The position numbers and the translations under genes are program-made. A DNA stretch of 5,421 nucleotides from CAZTHL01 sp964613585 (lineage in GTDB: Bacteria > Pseudomonadota > Alphaproteobacteria > DSM-16000 > Inquilinaceae). The notes beneath the pieces were generated by a model. That model worked only from the letters and a program-made list of their open reading frames with translations. It was not told the DNA's origin and searched no databases. The number at the start of each line of letters is the position of its first letter. The first letter of the stretch is position 1. This document shows, in pieces, positions 1 through 5,406 of this stretch. The stretch covers positions 1 through 5,421 of the forward strand of contig CAZTHL010000153.1 in the NCBI GenBank assembly GCA_964613585.1, in the 5' to 3' direction.

Positions 1-365
1 GCCGGCTGACCAATCCGGCCCACGCCGGACATCGTGTTGGTGAGACACCAGCTACACCACGGGTGGGGACACGACCCGTCGACCGTCCTGGCAAGAGAAC
101 AGCCCCTTTCGAACAGGTCCCGGTCCAGGTCCCCGTCAGCCCGAGCGAAGCGGTACGCTCCCGGCCGGGGTCTCGCCGATACGAACCGGCAGCCGGGATG
201 GTGCCGCTGCGCCCGCCCTGACGCGAAACGATCTCCCCACATCATGTCCTGGCGCCGGCGAGGCCGACGTCCGTGCATGCCCGCGGAGAGTGGACCGACG
301 CTCCGCGCCGGGGCGGCCGGTCCGGCCTCCGCGGCTCGCCGCGGCGCAGCGCCCGTCGCCGCGGT
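1..365. other. Non-coding GC-rich stretch, left edge
   Basis: I see no supportable gene here. The open frames crossing it on both strands overlap one another and translate to Arg/Pro/Ala-rich, low-complexity proteins that resemble no family I know, as expected from stop-poor GC-rich DNA. Small inverted repeats occur: TGGTG-AGA-CACCA at 38-50, and GAGCG (143-147) with CGCTC (156-160). A frame entering from the left could end at the TGA at 7-9, but nothing shows that an upstream gene really ends there. Confidence 0.6.
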
Positions 366-555
366 CTTTCCACAAGGTCATCCCCAGAGGCGACGGCGCA
401 CGATCCGTGCAGCGCGGGCCCGCTGGCGGCCGCGGGCGGGCCCGCGCGTGCCTCCGACGGGCCCGGTCGCGGGCTCCGCTCCAAAACTTGTCCCCAGGCG
501 GACGGCAGCACGAGAGGCAAGCAATACCGCGAAGCCACGCGCGAAAGTTCGCAAA

Positions 556-565
556 TCATCCACAG
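556..565 (+). promoter_or_regulatory. DnaA-box-like site TCATCCACAG
   Basis: One mismatch to TTATCCACA. The same 10-mer recurs at 2620-2629 in the second cluster. It is followed two bases later by a weaker match, TTGTCCACC (568-576), making a closely spaced pair. Confidence 0.5.
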
Positions 566-687
566 GCTTGTCCACCGCCGGGACGGCGCCGGCTCGACCA
601 CCCAGAGGCCTCGGTGGGCATCGGCGGCGGCCTCCGCAAGAGGCACGCTCGGCTCGGATGCGCCCGCCCCGGCGTCGTCGCCAAAAG

Positions 688-697
688 TTATCTACAG
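688..697 (+). promoter_or_regulatory. DnaA-box-like site TTATCTACAG
   Basis: One mismatch to TTATCCACA (T for C at position 6). It is preceded by CCAAAAG, and the TTAT half is fully conserved. It is the last recognisable site of the first cluster. Confidence 0.5.
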
Positions 698-1185
698 GGG
701 AGCGGCGAACAGCATCGGATACCATTTTCTACCAAAAGGCGATGAGGAGAGCGGGCGATCGGCTGCTCTCCGGATGCCTGCGAAGGTGTCCGCCCATCTC
801 CCCGCGCTCCGCCGGGACCGCGGGAGCCGTCGGCTTCGCTACGCCCCGCCCGATCCACGGGCAGGGTTCGTTCCCCCGGACGATCGTGCATCGGCCGGAT
901 GGAGCGTACGACATGCCCCTCCACCGCGCCTCTCTCGAGGCCGGGGAGACACGGGCGCCGGCCGTTCCCACCTCCCGACGTGGCTCGCGCGTCAGATGCC
1001 GTTTGCCCCCGACTTGACCCGGATCCGCGCAAGACACCGGAAAAGGGGCAGCGAAACACGATCTTTCCGCCGATTCTCCACCCTGCGGCGACCCGCGATC
1101 GGCGCATGACGCGGCGGCGCGGCGGGGCGAGCGCGCCGAAGCCAGGAAATCGCTCCATTGTTGCGGTCGCAGGCGCTTAAGGGCG
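698..1185. other. Non-coding stretch upstream of the RHH gene
   Basis: No supportable gene. Frames on both strands overlap and give Arg/Pro-rich translations without recognisable motifs. The only structure noted is a weak inverted repeat, CGGAAA (1038-1043) with TTTCCG (1064-1069) around a 20-base loop. A stray AGGAA (1144-1148) lies ahead of a TTG at 1158 that is in frame with the RHH gene, but the residues it would add do not look like part of that family. Confidence 0.55.
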
Positions 1186-1214
1186 TTCATTTGCCGGCCG
1201 AGCTCCTATACGAT
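1186..1214 (+). promoter_or_regulatory. Possible sigma70-type promoter for the RHH gene
   Basis: TTCATT (1186-1191, 3 of 6 to TTGACA) and TACGAT (1209-1214, 4 of 6 to TATAAT) are separated by 17 bases. Transcription would start near 1221, giving a leader of about 27 bases to the ATG at 1248. The match is weak and this is a guess, but it is the best-spaced pair ahead of the gene and it agrees with the chosen start. Confidence 0.25.
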
Positions 1215-1247
1215 AGGGCGCTCTGCACACGATTGGTCTTCAAAGTC

Positions 1248-1496
1248 ATGACGGATGCCGACTCCAACGACGACCATTTCTACGAGACGCGGCTGATCCC
1301 GCTGCCCAGCGGCCCCGAGGAGGTATCGCTGGAAGCCTACTTCTGGGAATGCCTGGAGGAGATCCAGGCGGAGGAGGGCGTGGACCTCGCCGCCCTCCTC
1401 TTCCGCGTCGGCCATCTGCGCCGGCCGGATCAGGAGTGGTACAAGGCGATCCGCGTCTGGATCCTCGAGTACTACCGGAGCAAGCGGCCAAGCTAG
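1248..1496 (+). CDS. Small ribbon-helix-helix (RHH_4-like) DNA-binding protein
   Basis: The gene encodes 82 residues. After an acidic N-terminus (MTDADSNDD), the pattern matches the RHH_4 family common in alphaproteobacteria: a strand with EVSLEAYFW at 25-33 (family pattern SVxLExxFW), helix 1 ECLEEIQAEEG (34-44), a turn and helix 2 VDLAALLFRVGHL (45-57), then the C-terminal helix AIRVWILEYYR (67-77, family pattern ALRVFVLexxR). Such proteins are small dimeric DNA binders whose paired N-terminal strands enter the major groove. The family's usual GHxTS segment is absent here and replaced by LPSGPEE, so this is a divergent member. The ATG at 1248 is preferred because it begins just ahead of the domain and suits the weak upstream promoter, although its Shine-Dalgarno is poor; an in-frame TTG at 1158 has AGGAA upstream but adds 30 non-conserved residues. 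The gene lies alone between two DnaA-box-like clusters. A role at the origin is possible but unproven, as the targets of most family members are unknown. Confidence 0.8.
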   Translation: MTDADSNDDHFYETRLIPLPSGPEEVSLEAYFWECLEEIQAEEGVDLAALLFRVGHLRRPDQEWYKAIRVWILEYYRSKRPS

Positions 1497-1502
1497 GACC
1501 CA

Positions 1503-1527
1503 CGGCCCCGCGCCCGGCGCGGGGCCG
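1503..1527 (+). terminator. GC hairpin after the RHH gene
   Basis: A perfect 11-bp stem, CGGCCCCGCGC (1503-1513) and GCGCGGGGCCG (1517-1527), closes a 3-base loop and starts six bases after the RHH stop codon. The position and strength fit a transcription terminator. There is no T-tract after it (GCGTGCCTTC follows), so termination may be inefficient or of a non-canonical L-shaped type. Confidence 0.55.
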
Positions 1528-1550
1528 CGTGCCTTCCCGCCGCGACACCC

Positions 1551-1606
1551 GGCGCGCCGTGACCCGGGCGCGCCGTGAGCCGGGCGCGCCGTGAGCCGGG
1601 CGCGCC
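1551..1606. repeat. 16-bp tandem repeat, 3.5 copies
   Basis: The unit GGCGCGCCGTGAGCCG occurs at 1551-1566 (with C for G at unit position 13), 1567-1582 and 1583-1598, followed by a half unit GGCGCGCC at 1599-1606. Each unit begins with the 8-bp palindrome GGCGCGCC. The array lies in non-coding DNA just beyond the RHH terminator. It looks like a minisatellite that could vary in copy number by slippage; no function can be read from it. Confidence 0.9.
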
Positions 1607-1840
1607 CTCCGATGCCGTGCGGCACGCGGAGCGCCGCCGATCACGCCGGGTGCGCGGAATCGCCGTGACGCCGGTCCTCCCGAGCGTGCGATGGCGACGG
1701 ATGCCGCAGCATCGCCGGCGGCCCGCGGGTGGGGCCTGATCGGGCGTCGGCGCTTCGACCGATGGTGTGATCCCGGTGCGCCGCGTCCGATGACGGCGCC
1801 GGCGCCAATGGCCATGCCTCGGCGTAAGGCCGGCACCCCG
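1607..1840. other. Non-coding stretch between tandem repeats
   Basis: No supportable gene. Short Arg/Ala-rich open frames only. A 12-bp palindrome, GGCGCCGGCGCC, occurs at 1795-1806. Confidence 0.5.
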
Positions 1841-1876
1841 GCCTCGTGTCCTGCCTCGTGTCCTGCCTCGTGCCCT
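1841..1876. repeat. 12-bp tandem repeat, 3 copies
   Basis: The unit GCCTCGTGTCCT is present at 1841-1852 and 1853-1864, and with one change (GCCTCGTGCCCT) at 1865-1876. It abuts the REP-like element that follows. On the - strand it reads GGACACGAGGC, so the repeats may be an expanded tail of that element. Confidence 0.9.
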
Positions 1877-1903
1877 GGATGACCTCGCTGCGCTCGCCAT
1901 GGC
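1872..1903 (-). repeat. REP-like intergenic element, copy A
   Basis: On the - strand this reads CATGGCGAGCGCAGCGA followed by GGTCATCCAGGG. The 17-base core (1885-1901) is identical to copy B at 2022-2038. GGCGAGCGCAGCGA followed by TCATCCAGG resembles the short interspersed repeats often seen between genes in alphaproteobacteria; that assignment is from memory of such sequences and was not searched. Confidence 0.6.
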
Positions 1904-1955
1904 GAGAGCATCGACAGCTTCACCATCTCGATACGCTTCAAGAAGGCCTCTCCGC

Positions 1956-1974
1956 CGTCGCGAGCGCAGCAGCG
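1956..1974 (+). repeat. Partial inverted copy of the REP-like core
   Basis: GCGAGCGCAGC at 1960-1970 on the + strand equals the core that copies A and B carry on the - strand. It lies between them in the opposite orientation, as in BIME-style clusters of REP units. At 11 bases the match is short. Confidence 0.35.
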
Positions 1975-2013
1975 CGAACCGGGTGGCGCTTTGCCGCCGC
2001 GAACCGAAGATGC

Positions 2014-2041
2014 GGACGGCGTCGCTGCGCTCGCCATGACT
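2014..2041 (-). repeat. REP-like intergenic element, copy B
   Basis: On the - strand this reads AGTCATGGCGAGCGCAGCGA followed by CGCCGTCCG. It shares the 17-base core with copy A, 137 bases away in the same orientation. The tails differ (GGTCATCCAGGG in A, CGCCGTCCG in B), so the copies have diverged outside the core. Confidence 0.6.
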
Positions 2042-2324
2042 GGACAAGACGCAGCTCCCGCATCCTCGCTGGATCGGCGCGTCGTACAGCCCGACGTCCG
2101 CCTTGCCGCCAGCGAGGCTCAAGGCGTGCCCATGCCCACCCGGGTCGTCGCCCAGCGTTTCCCCACAGAACGATCCCCAGCCAGGAGATCGATCTCCAGA
2201 GCCTCCGGCACCTTTCGCCGCTCCTCCGGATCACGGCAACCCATTGATGTGGCAGGGCTGCTTCTCGTCGACACGGTTCGGCCATGGCGCGTGTCCACAG
2301 ACCGGCCGTGGCCAGGCCCCAATC

Positions 2325-2334
2325 TTATCCCCAG
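2325..2334 (+). promoter_or_regulatory. DnaA-box-like site TTATCCCCAG
   Basis: One mismatch to TTATCCACA (C for A at position 7). It is the best site on the left side of the AT-rich island. Confidence 0.5.
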
Positions 2335-2435
2335 CGGCCGGGGGCGTCGCGATGCCGCTCTCCACCGACGCCGTGACCAGCCCCCGACTCCGGCCTCCAC
2401 AGGCCGTCGTTCCGCCAAAGCCGCCCTTCCGACGA

Positions 2436-2590
2436 CAGATGTTCTTGATATATTCTCCTATCGTTAGATGGCTAGCCACTTTGCAGACAAACACGGAACA
2501 CAATCCCCCAAGGCTCTGGAAACATTGGATCCCGGTCTAGCCGGACCGGTCCGTCAAGAACGAACAAAACAAGAATATTGAGGGAATTGA
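2436..2590. other. AT-rich island, candidate DNA unwinding element
   Basis: By count, 2441-2590 is about 47% GC against roughly 70% around it, with two lower spots: 2441-2470 at 33% and 2551-2590 at 37.5%. It lies between the left boxes (2158-2402) and the right triplet (2588-2629) and is the natural candidate for the melted segment of an origin. Between the two low spots sits a GC hairpin, CCGGTC (2532-2537) with GACCGG (2544-2549). The drop in GC could also mark a promoter region or acquired DNA, but no gene begins here. Confidence 0.5.
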
Positions 2591-2629
2591 TCCACAGCCC
2601 CTGCGCCATTGTCCCCAATTCATCCACAG
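2588..2629 (+). promoter_or_regulatory. Tight triplet of DnaA-box-like sites beside the AT-rich island
   Basis: TGATCCACAG (2588-2597), TTGTCCCCA (2609-2617) and TCATCCACAG (2620-2629) lie in direct orientation. Their starts are 21 and 11 bases apart, close to two turns and one turn of the helix, so all three would face the same side of the DNA. The first abuts the 37.5% GC segment. This strong-weak-strong spacing suits cooperative DnaA loading. Confidence 0.55.
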
Positions 2630-2951
2630 GCTCGCCGCGAGCCTGCCGGTTATCGTGACCAGAACAAGGCAGGAACCTGTTGCGCCAGGCTATTCAGGCG
2701 GTTACGGAACGTTGCGGTACACTCTGACACTGCAAGGAACCGTCCGCGAACGCCACTGTGCCGGCCGGCCAGGATACAGAGCAGACGGCGCCCTTTGCTT
2801 GGCCGGGCCGGAGCTCGACACGCCCCGCGGGCCCAAGGCTGATTGGCGCCATGGCACGCGCCGGACGGTGCCCGGCGACGGAGGATCTCCGGCCGTGACC
2901 GCCGGTCGGATGTGCACGAGGGTCACCGCACGCGCGCGATTGTCCGTGCCG

Positions 2952-2964
2952 AATCAAGGCTTTG
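2952..2964 (+). promoter_or_regulatory. Perfect match to the IHF-binding consensus
   Basis: AATCAAGGCTTTG fits WATCAANNNNTTR at every specified position. IHF often bends DNA at replication origins, and this site lies about 320 bases beyond the last DnaA-box-like motif. By simple counting about 0.16 such matches are expected by chance in a window of this length on both strands, so the site is suggestive only. The surrounding DNA lacks the usual A-tracts. Confidence 0.3.
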
Positions 2965-3045
2965 GGCCGACTTGTCAGGTCCCGGAACACCGGACCTGCT
3001 GGGCTTGCCTGCGGCGACGCCGGCCGGCTGACGCCGGGTCACGCC

Positions 3046-3074
3046 CCGGCCCGCCGCGGCAGCTGCCGGGCCGG
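3046..3074. repeat. GC-rich hairpin
   Basis: CCGGCCC (3046-3052) pairs with GGGCCGG (3068-3074), and the loop contains the palindrome GGCAGCTGCC (3058-3067). Hairpins of this size are common in DNA this GC-rich, and no T-tract follows on either strand. Confidence 0.3.
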
Positions 3075-3350
3075 TAAGCCGGCGGTGACGTCCCGGGGCT
3101 GGTGCGAGCAACCTTCGCGGGGGCGCTGAAGTCGGCCGGGCACAGTCCTCGCCGCAGCGGAACGAACCCGGACCATGCCGCGCAAGAGCTTGATCCTCTT
3201 GAGATTGCCCGACCGAACACCCCGGCACCGCAAGGAACAATGCGGGAATGCGGCAAACCTTGTCTTGCCCGAGCCGCCGATCGGGACCGTCGCCGGGTGG
3301 TTTTGCTTGGGCGGCCGGCGGCTGTGCCGCGGGCACCCCACCCCGACGGC

Positions 3351-5273
3351 TCAAGCGGCGCCGGAGGCGGGAAGTCCCGTCAGCGCCGGCTCCTCCGGCT
3401 TCGCCGGCTCGGCGGGCATGGCCGGCGCCAGGAGCAGGCTGACGTGGACGGCGGTGCCGACACCGACCTCGCTCTCCAGCGCGATCGAGCCTCTCAGCCC
3501 CTCGGTCAGCAGGCGGGCGATCGGCAGGCCGAGGCCGGTGCCCTCATGCGAGCGGACGAACTGGTTCTCCACGCGCGTGAAGGGCTCGGTGACCTTCCGC
3601 AAGTTCTCCGGCGAGATGCCGACACCGGTGTCCCGCACCGAGACGGTGATCCATTCGGTGCCCTCCTGGTGGGCGTCCAGGGTGATCCGGCCGCCCTCCG
3701 GGGTGAACTTGATGGCGTTGGACAGAAGGTTGAGCAGGATCTGCCGCAGCGCTCGGCTGTCGGCGAGCACCGGCGGCAGGTTCGCCGGGATCCGGTCCTC
3801 CAGGATCAGCTGGTGCGAGAAGGCGGTGCCGCGAACGATGTCGAGCGTGCGGCGCGCCTCGCTGCCGAGGTCGAGGGGCTCGACCGATAGGTGCATGCGA
3901 CCGGCCTCGATGCGCGCGATGTCGAGCAGCTCGTTGACGATGCCCAGCAGATGCGTGCCGCTCTTATTGATGTCGTCGGCGTACTCGACATAACGGGGAC
4001 TTCCGATCGGTCCCAGGAGCTGCTCCTTGAGGATCTCCGAGAAGCCAAGGATCGCGTTGAGCGGCGTGCGCAGCTCGTGGCTGACATTGCCCAGGAACTC
4101 CGACTTGGCGCGGCTGGCCAGCTCCGCCCGGTCGCGCGCCTCGGCGAGCGCCCGGGTGCGGGCAAGCACCGCTTCGCGCAGCGCCAGGATCCACGCGGCG
4201 GCCGCGACGGCCAGCGCCACCGCTGCGGCCATGCCGATCTGGAGATACCGCGTCAGCTGCTGCCGCCGGTCCAACCAAAGCTGATGCGCGTTGAAGACAT
4301 GGTCTCGCATGTCGAGCGTGCCACTGACCTCGCCAATAGATTCGAGGAACTCGTAGTTCCGGTGCCAGCGATGCGGATTGGTATGCCCGACCTGAACCAC
4401 CGGGTATAGCATCAGATCCTTGATGATGCCCGCCTGCCGCTGGTTGTAGGCGAAAGGGCCCTGAAGCGGGGCCCGTCTAGGCAATGTGGCGATCCGGCTG
4501 GCAATCTCATCCGGGTGCTCGATCGCATACTCCCAGCCGCGGAGCGTTGCATCCTCGAACCGGTCGACCAGGTCCGCATTCTCGACAGCGAACGACCTTC
4601 GCGTGAAGACCGCATCGCCGTAGAAGTCGATCCCATAAGCCGAAGGCCGCAGGATGGCCATGTCCACCTCGTTGGCTTCGGCCCAAGGGATCGCCTCGAC
4701 CACATGGCCGACATAAACCTCGATCTCGTCGGTGAGAAGCTGCCCGATATACCAGTCCGTGTGGATCTGGCTTACTTGAGTTGGGCGAATGCCCTCGCTC
4801 AGCAGCATGGCGCGGAGCTCCATGTCGGAGCGACCGCCGAAGTCGCGGCCTACGCGGAGGTGCAGCAGATCGTCCAGTGAGTCGATCCGCAACCCGTTGA
4901 TCGTGAAGATCCCGGTCCCGCTCTGCTGGAACACCGATGTGACGATGGTCAGATCGGCTCCCTGGTCGATCGCCTTGAGGACGTCAATCGAGCCGACGCC
5001 GAAGGTTGCGTCGCCGTTGGCCACGGCGTCGACCACCCTGACACGACGCCCTGTTGGGTCGAAGCCCGAGCGGATCTCGGCATCGATGCCGGCCTCCTCG
5101 TAGAAGCCCATCCAGTCGGCGGCATAATAGCCGGCGAACTGGAACTGATGGTCCCAGCGCAGTTGGATGGTGACCGACTCCGACGCCCTTGCCCCGGCAC
5201 TCCCCCCAACGAGCGCCGCCAAGCAGAGCACTTGGCCCAGCATGCGCCATCGCAACAACTGATTGAAGGACAT
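3351..5273 (-). CDS. Sensor histidine kinase with NMT1/THI5-like periplasmic sensor domain
   Basis: The protein has 640 residues. A signal peptide (1-30, hydrophobic VLCLAALVGGSAGA, likely cut at ARA|SES) precedes a periplasmic substrate-binding-protein fold of the NMT1/THI5-like type (about 33-333: TIQLRWDHQFQFAGYYAAD, GFYEEAGID, later DLVDRFEDATLRGWEYA and GHTNPHRWH). One membrane helix follows (343-365), then a short linker and HisKA with the phospho-accepting His399 in SHELRTPLNA. The HATPase_c domain has an N-box NAIKFTPEGG (Asn519), G1 DTGVGI (Asp548), an F-box FTRVE (565-569) and G2 GTGLGL (578-583), so the kinase looks active. An Ala/Pro/Glu-rich tail ends it; there is no PAS or receiver domain. 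By family analogy the sensor would bind a small molecule such as a pyrimidine precursor, but the ligand is unknown. The ATG at 5273 is chosen because GGGGA lies five bases upstream and the signal peptide then has a normal n-region; an in-frame ATG at 5309 would add 12 residues without a good Shine-Dalgarno. No response regulator gene is visible. Confidence 0.93.
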   Translation of the reverse strand: MSFNQLLRWRMLGQVLCLAALVGGSAGARASESVTIQLRWDHQFQFAGYYAADWMGFYEEAGIDAEIRSGFDPTGRRVRVVDAVANGDATFGVGSIDVLKAIDQGADLTIVTSVFQQSGTGIFTINGLRIDSLDDLLHLRVGRDFGGRSDMELRAMLLSEGIRPTQVSQIHTDWYIGQLLTDEIEVYVGHVVEAIPWAEANEVDMAILRPSAYGIDFYGDAVFTRRSFAVENADLVDRFEDATLRGWEYAIEHPDEIASRIATLPRRAPLQGPFAYNQRQAGIIKDLMLYPVVQVGHTNPHRWHRNYEFLESIGEVSGTLDMRDHVFNAHQLWLDRRQQLTRYLQIGMAAAVALAVAAAAWILALREAVLARTRALAEARDRAELASRAKSEFLGNVSHELRTPLNAILGFSEILKEQLLGPIGSPRYVEYADDINKSGTHLLGIVNELLDIARIEAGRMHLSVEPLDLGSEARRTLDIVRGTAFSHQLILEDRIPANLPPVLADSRALRQILLNLLSNAIKFTPEGGRITLDAHQEGTEWITVSVRDTGVGISPENLRKVTEPFTRVENQFVRSHEGTGLGLPIARLLTEGLRGSIALESEVGVGTAVHVSLLLAPAMPAEPAKPEEPALTGLPASGAA

Positions 5274-5406
5274 GCCGTTCCCCGTCCACCTAATGGGGCG
5301 TCCGAGCATCTCGGGCCACCCGCATTTGTGGTCCGCCCGGAGACGCGCGCCCTCACGGGGCGCCGGACAGACAAATCGGTAGTGTATAGTAGCTCGCTTT
5401 GAGGGT
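5274..5406. promoter_or_regulatory. Upstream region of the kinase gene, probable divergent promoter region
   Basis: The 5380-5400 segment is locally AT-richer. It contains TATAGT at 5385-5390 on the + strand (a fair -10 match), and the same bases give TACTAT/TATACA on the - strand. I could not find a convincing -35 for either direction. The position ahead of the kinase and of a likely rightward start at the window edge suggests promoters in both directions. Confidence 0.3.

Larger units (their letters stand above)
366..697 (+). other. DnaA-box-like cluster I
   Basis: Six motifs resemble the DnaA box TTATCCACA, all read on the + strand: CTTTCCACA (366-374), TCATCCCCAG (378-387), TTGTCCCCAG (488-497), TCATCCACAG (556-565), TTGTCCACC (568-576) and TTATCTACAG (688-697). 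The 556 and 688 sites differ from the E. coli consensus at one position, the others at two. A short A-rich segment precedes several of them (CCAAAACTT, GCAAATC, CCAAAAGTT). No open frame through this stretch looks like a real protein. It is probably an array of DnaA-binding sites, either an accessory half of the origin at 2158-2629 or a DnaA-titrating/regulatory array. No AT-rich unwinding element comparable to the second cluster is visible here. Confidence 0.55.
2158..2629 (+). other. Candidate replication origin (oriC-like), DnaA-box cluster II
   Basis: DnaA-box-like motifs, all on the + strand, occur at 2158-2168 (TTTCCCCACAG), 2171-2180 (CGATCCCCAG), 2291-2300 (GTGTCCACAG), 2325-2334 (TTATCCCCAG), 2393-2402 (GCCTCCACAG), 2588-2597 (TGATCCACAG), 2609-2617 (TTGTCCCCA) and 2620-2629 (TCATCCACAG). 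Three differ from TTATCCACA at one base. TGATCCACA is, to my knowledge, the G-box form bound by DnaA in the Caulobacter origin. The sites flank the only AT-rich island of the window (2436-2590), which would act as the unwinding element. No open frame through here is credible. The arrangement of boxes beside an AT-rich element in non-coding DNA fits a chromosomal or large-replicon origin. No dnaA, parAB, hemE or rep gene is present to confirm it; a DnaA-titrating locus is the alternative. Confidence 0.6.
2630..3350. other. Non-coding stretch between the oriC-like region and the kinase gene
   Basis: I see no supportable gene. Open frames on both strands overlap, are rich in Arg, Pro, Gly and Cys, and carry no family motif. 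The stretch holds a perfect IHF-consensus match (2952-2964), a GC hairpin (3046-3074) and a small hairpin near the end of the kinase gene (GTGCC 3324-3328 with GGCAC 3332-3336). No T-tract terminator is visible for the kinase transcript. Confidence 0.5.

Noticed and set aside
20..64. tRNA-like segment on the - strand (GGTGTAGCTGGTG)
   Set aside because: No matching T-arm (GGTTCGAATCC-like) or acceptor stem can be found at the right distance.
34..1109. Long overlapping + strand open frames (up to 327 residues)
   Set aside because: Several frames on both strands are open over the same DNA, the translations are Arg/Pro-rich with no motif, and the region carries DnaA-box-like sites. GC-rich DNA is poor in stops.
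1176..1181. CtrA site (TTAA-N7-TTAA), as found in the Caulobacter origin
   Set aside because: Only a lone TTAA is seen here, with no second half seven bases away.
1246..2122. Long - strand open frames opposite the RHH gene and the repeats
   Set aside because: Their translations merely render the tandem and REP-like repeats (RGRTRGRTRG, MASAARSSRARG), and one runs antisense to the recognisable RHH gene.
366..2629. Plasmid-type iterons or a CRISPR array
   Set aside because: The motifs are short, degenerate and irregularly spaced, matching DnaA boxes rather than identical 18-22 bp iterons or CRISPR repeats, and no rep or cas gene is present.
3039..3341. - strand frame with GGSGKT, resembling a P-loop (3261-3278)
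   Set aside because: The rest of the translation has no ATPase features (no hydrophobic strand before the loop, no Walker B), and other frames overlap it; chance match.
3102..3993. + strand open frames of 262 and 272 residues opposite the kinase
   Set aside because: Mirror frames of a strongly biased GC-rich gene; the - strand reading has complete signal peptide, sensor, HisKA and HATPase motifs.
4758..4767. Reverse-orientation DnaA-like box TGTGGATCT inside the kinase gene
   Set aside because: Two mismatches, inside a coding sequence and isolated from the clusters.
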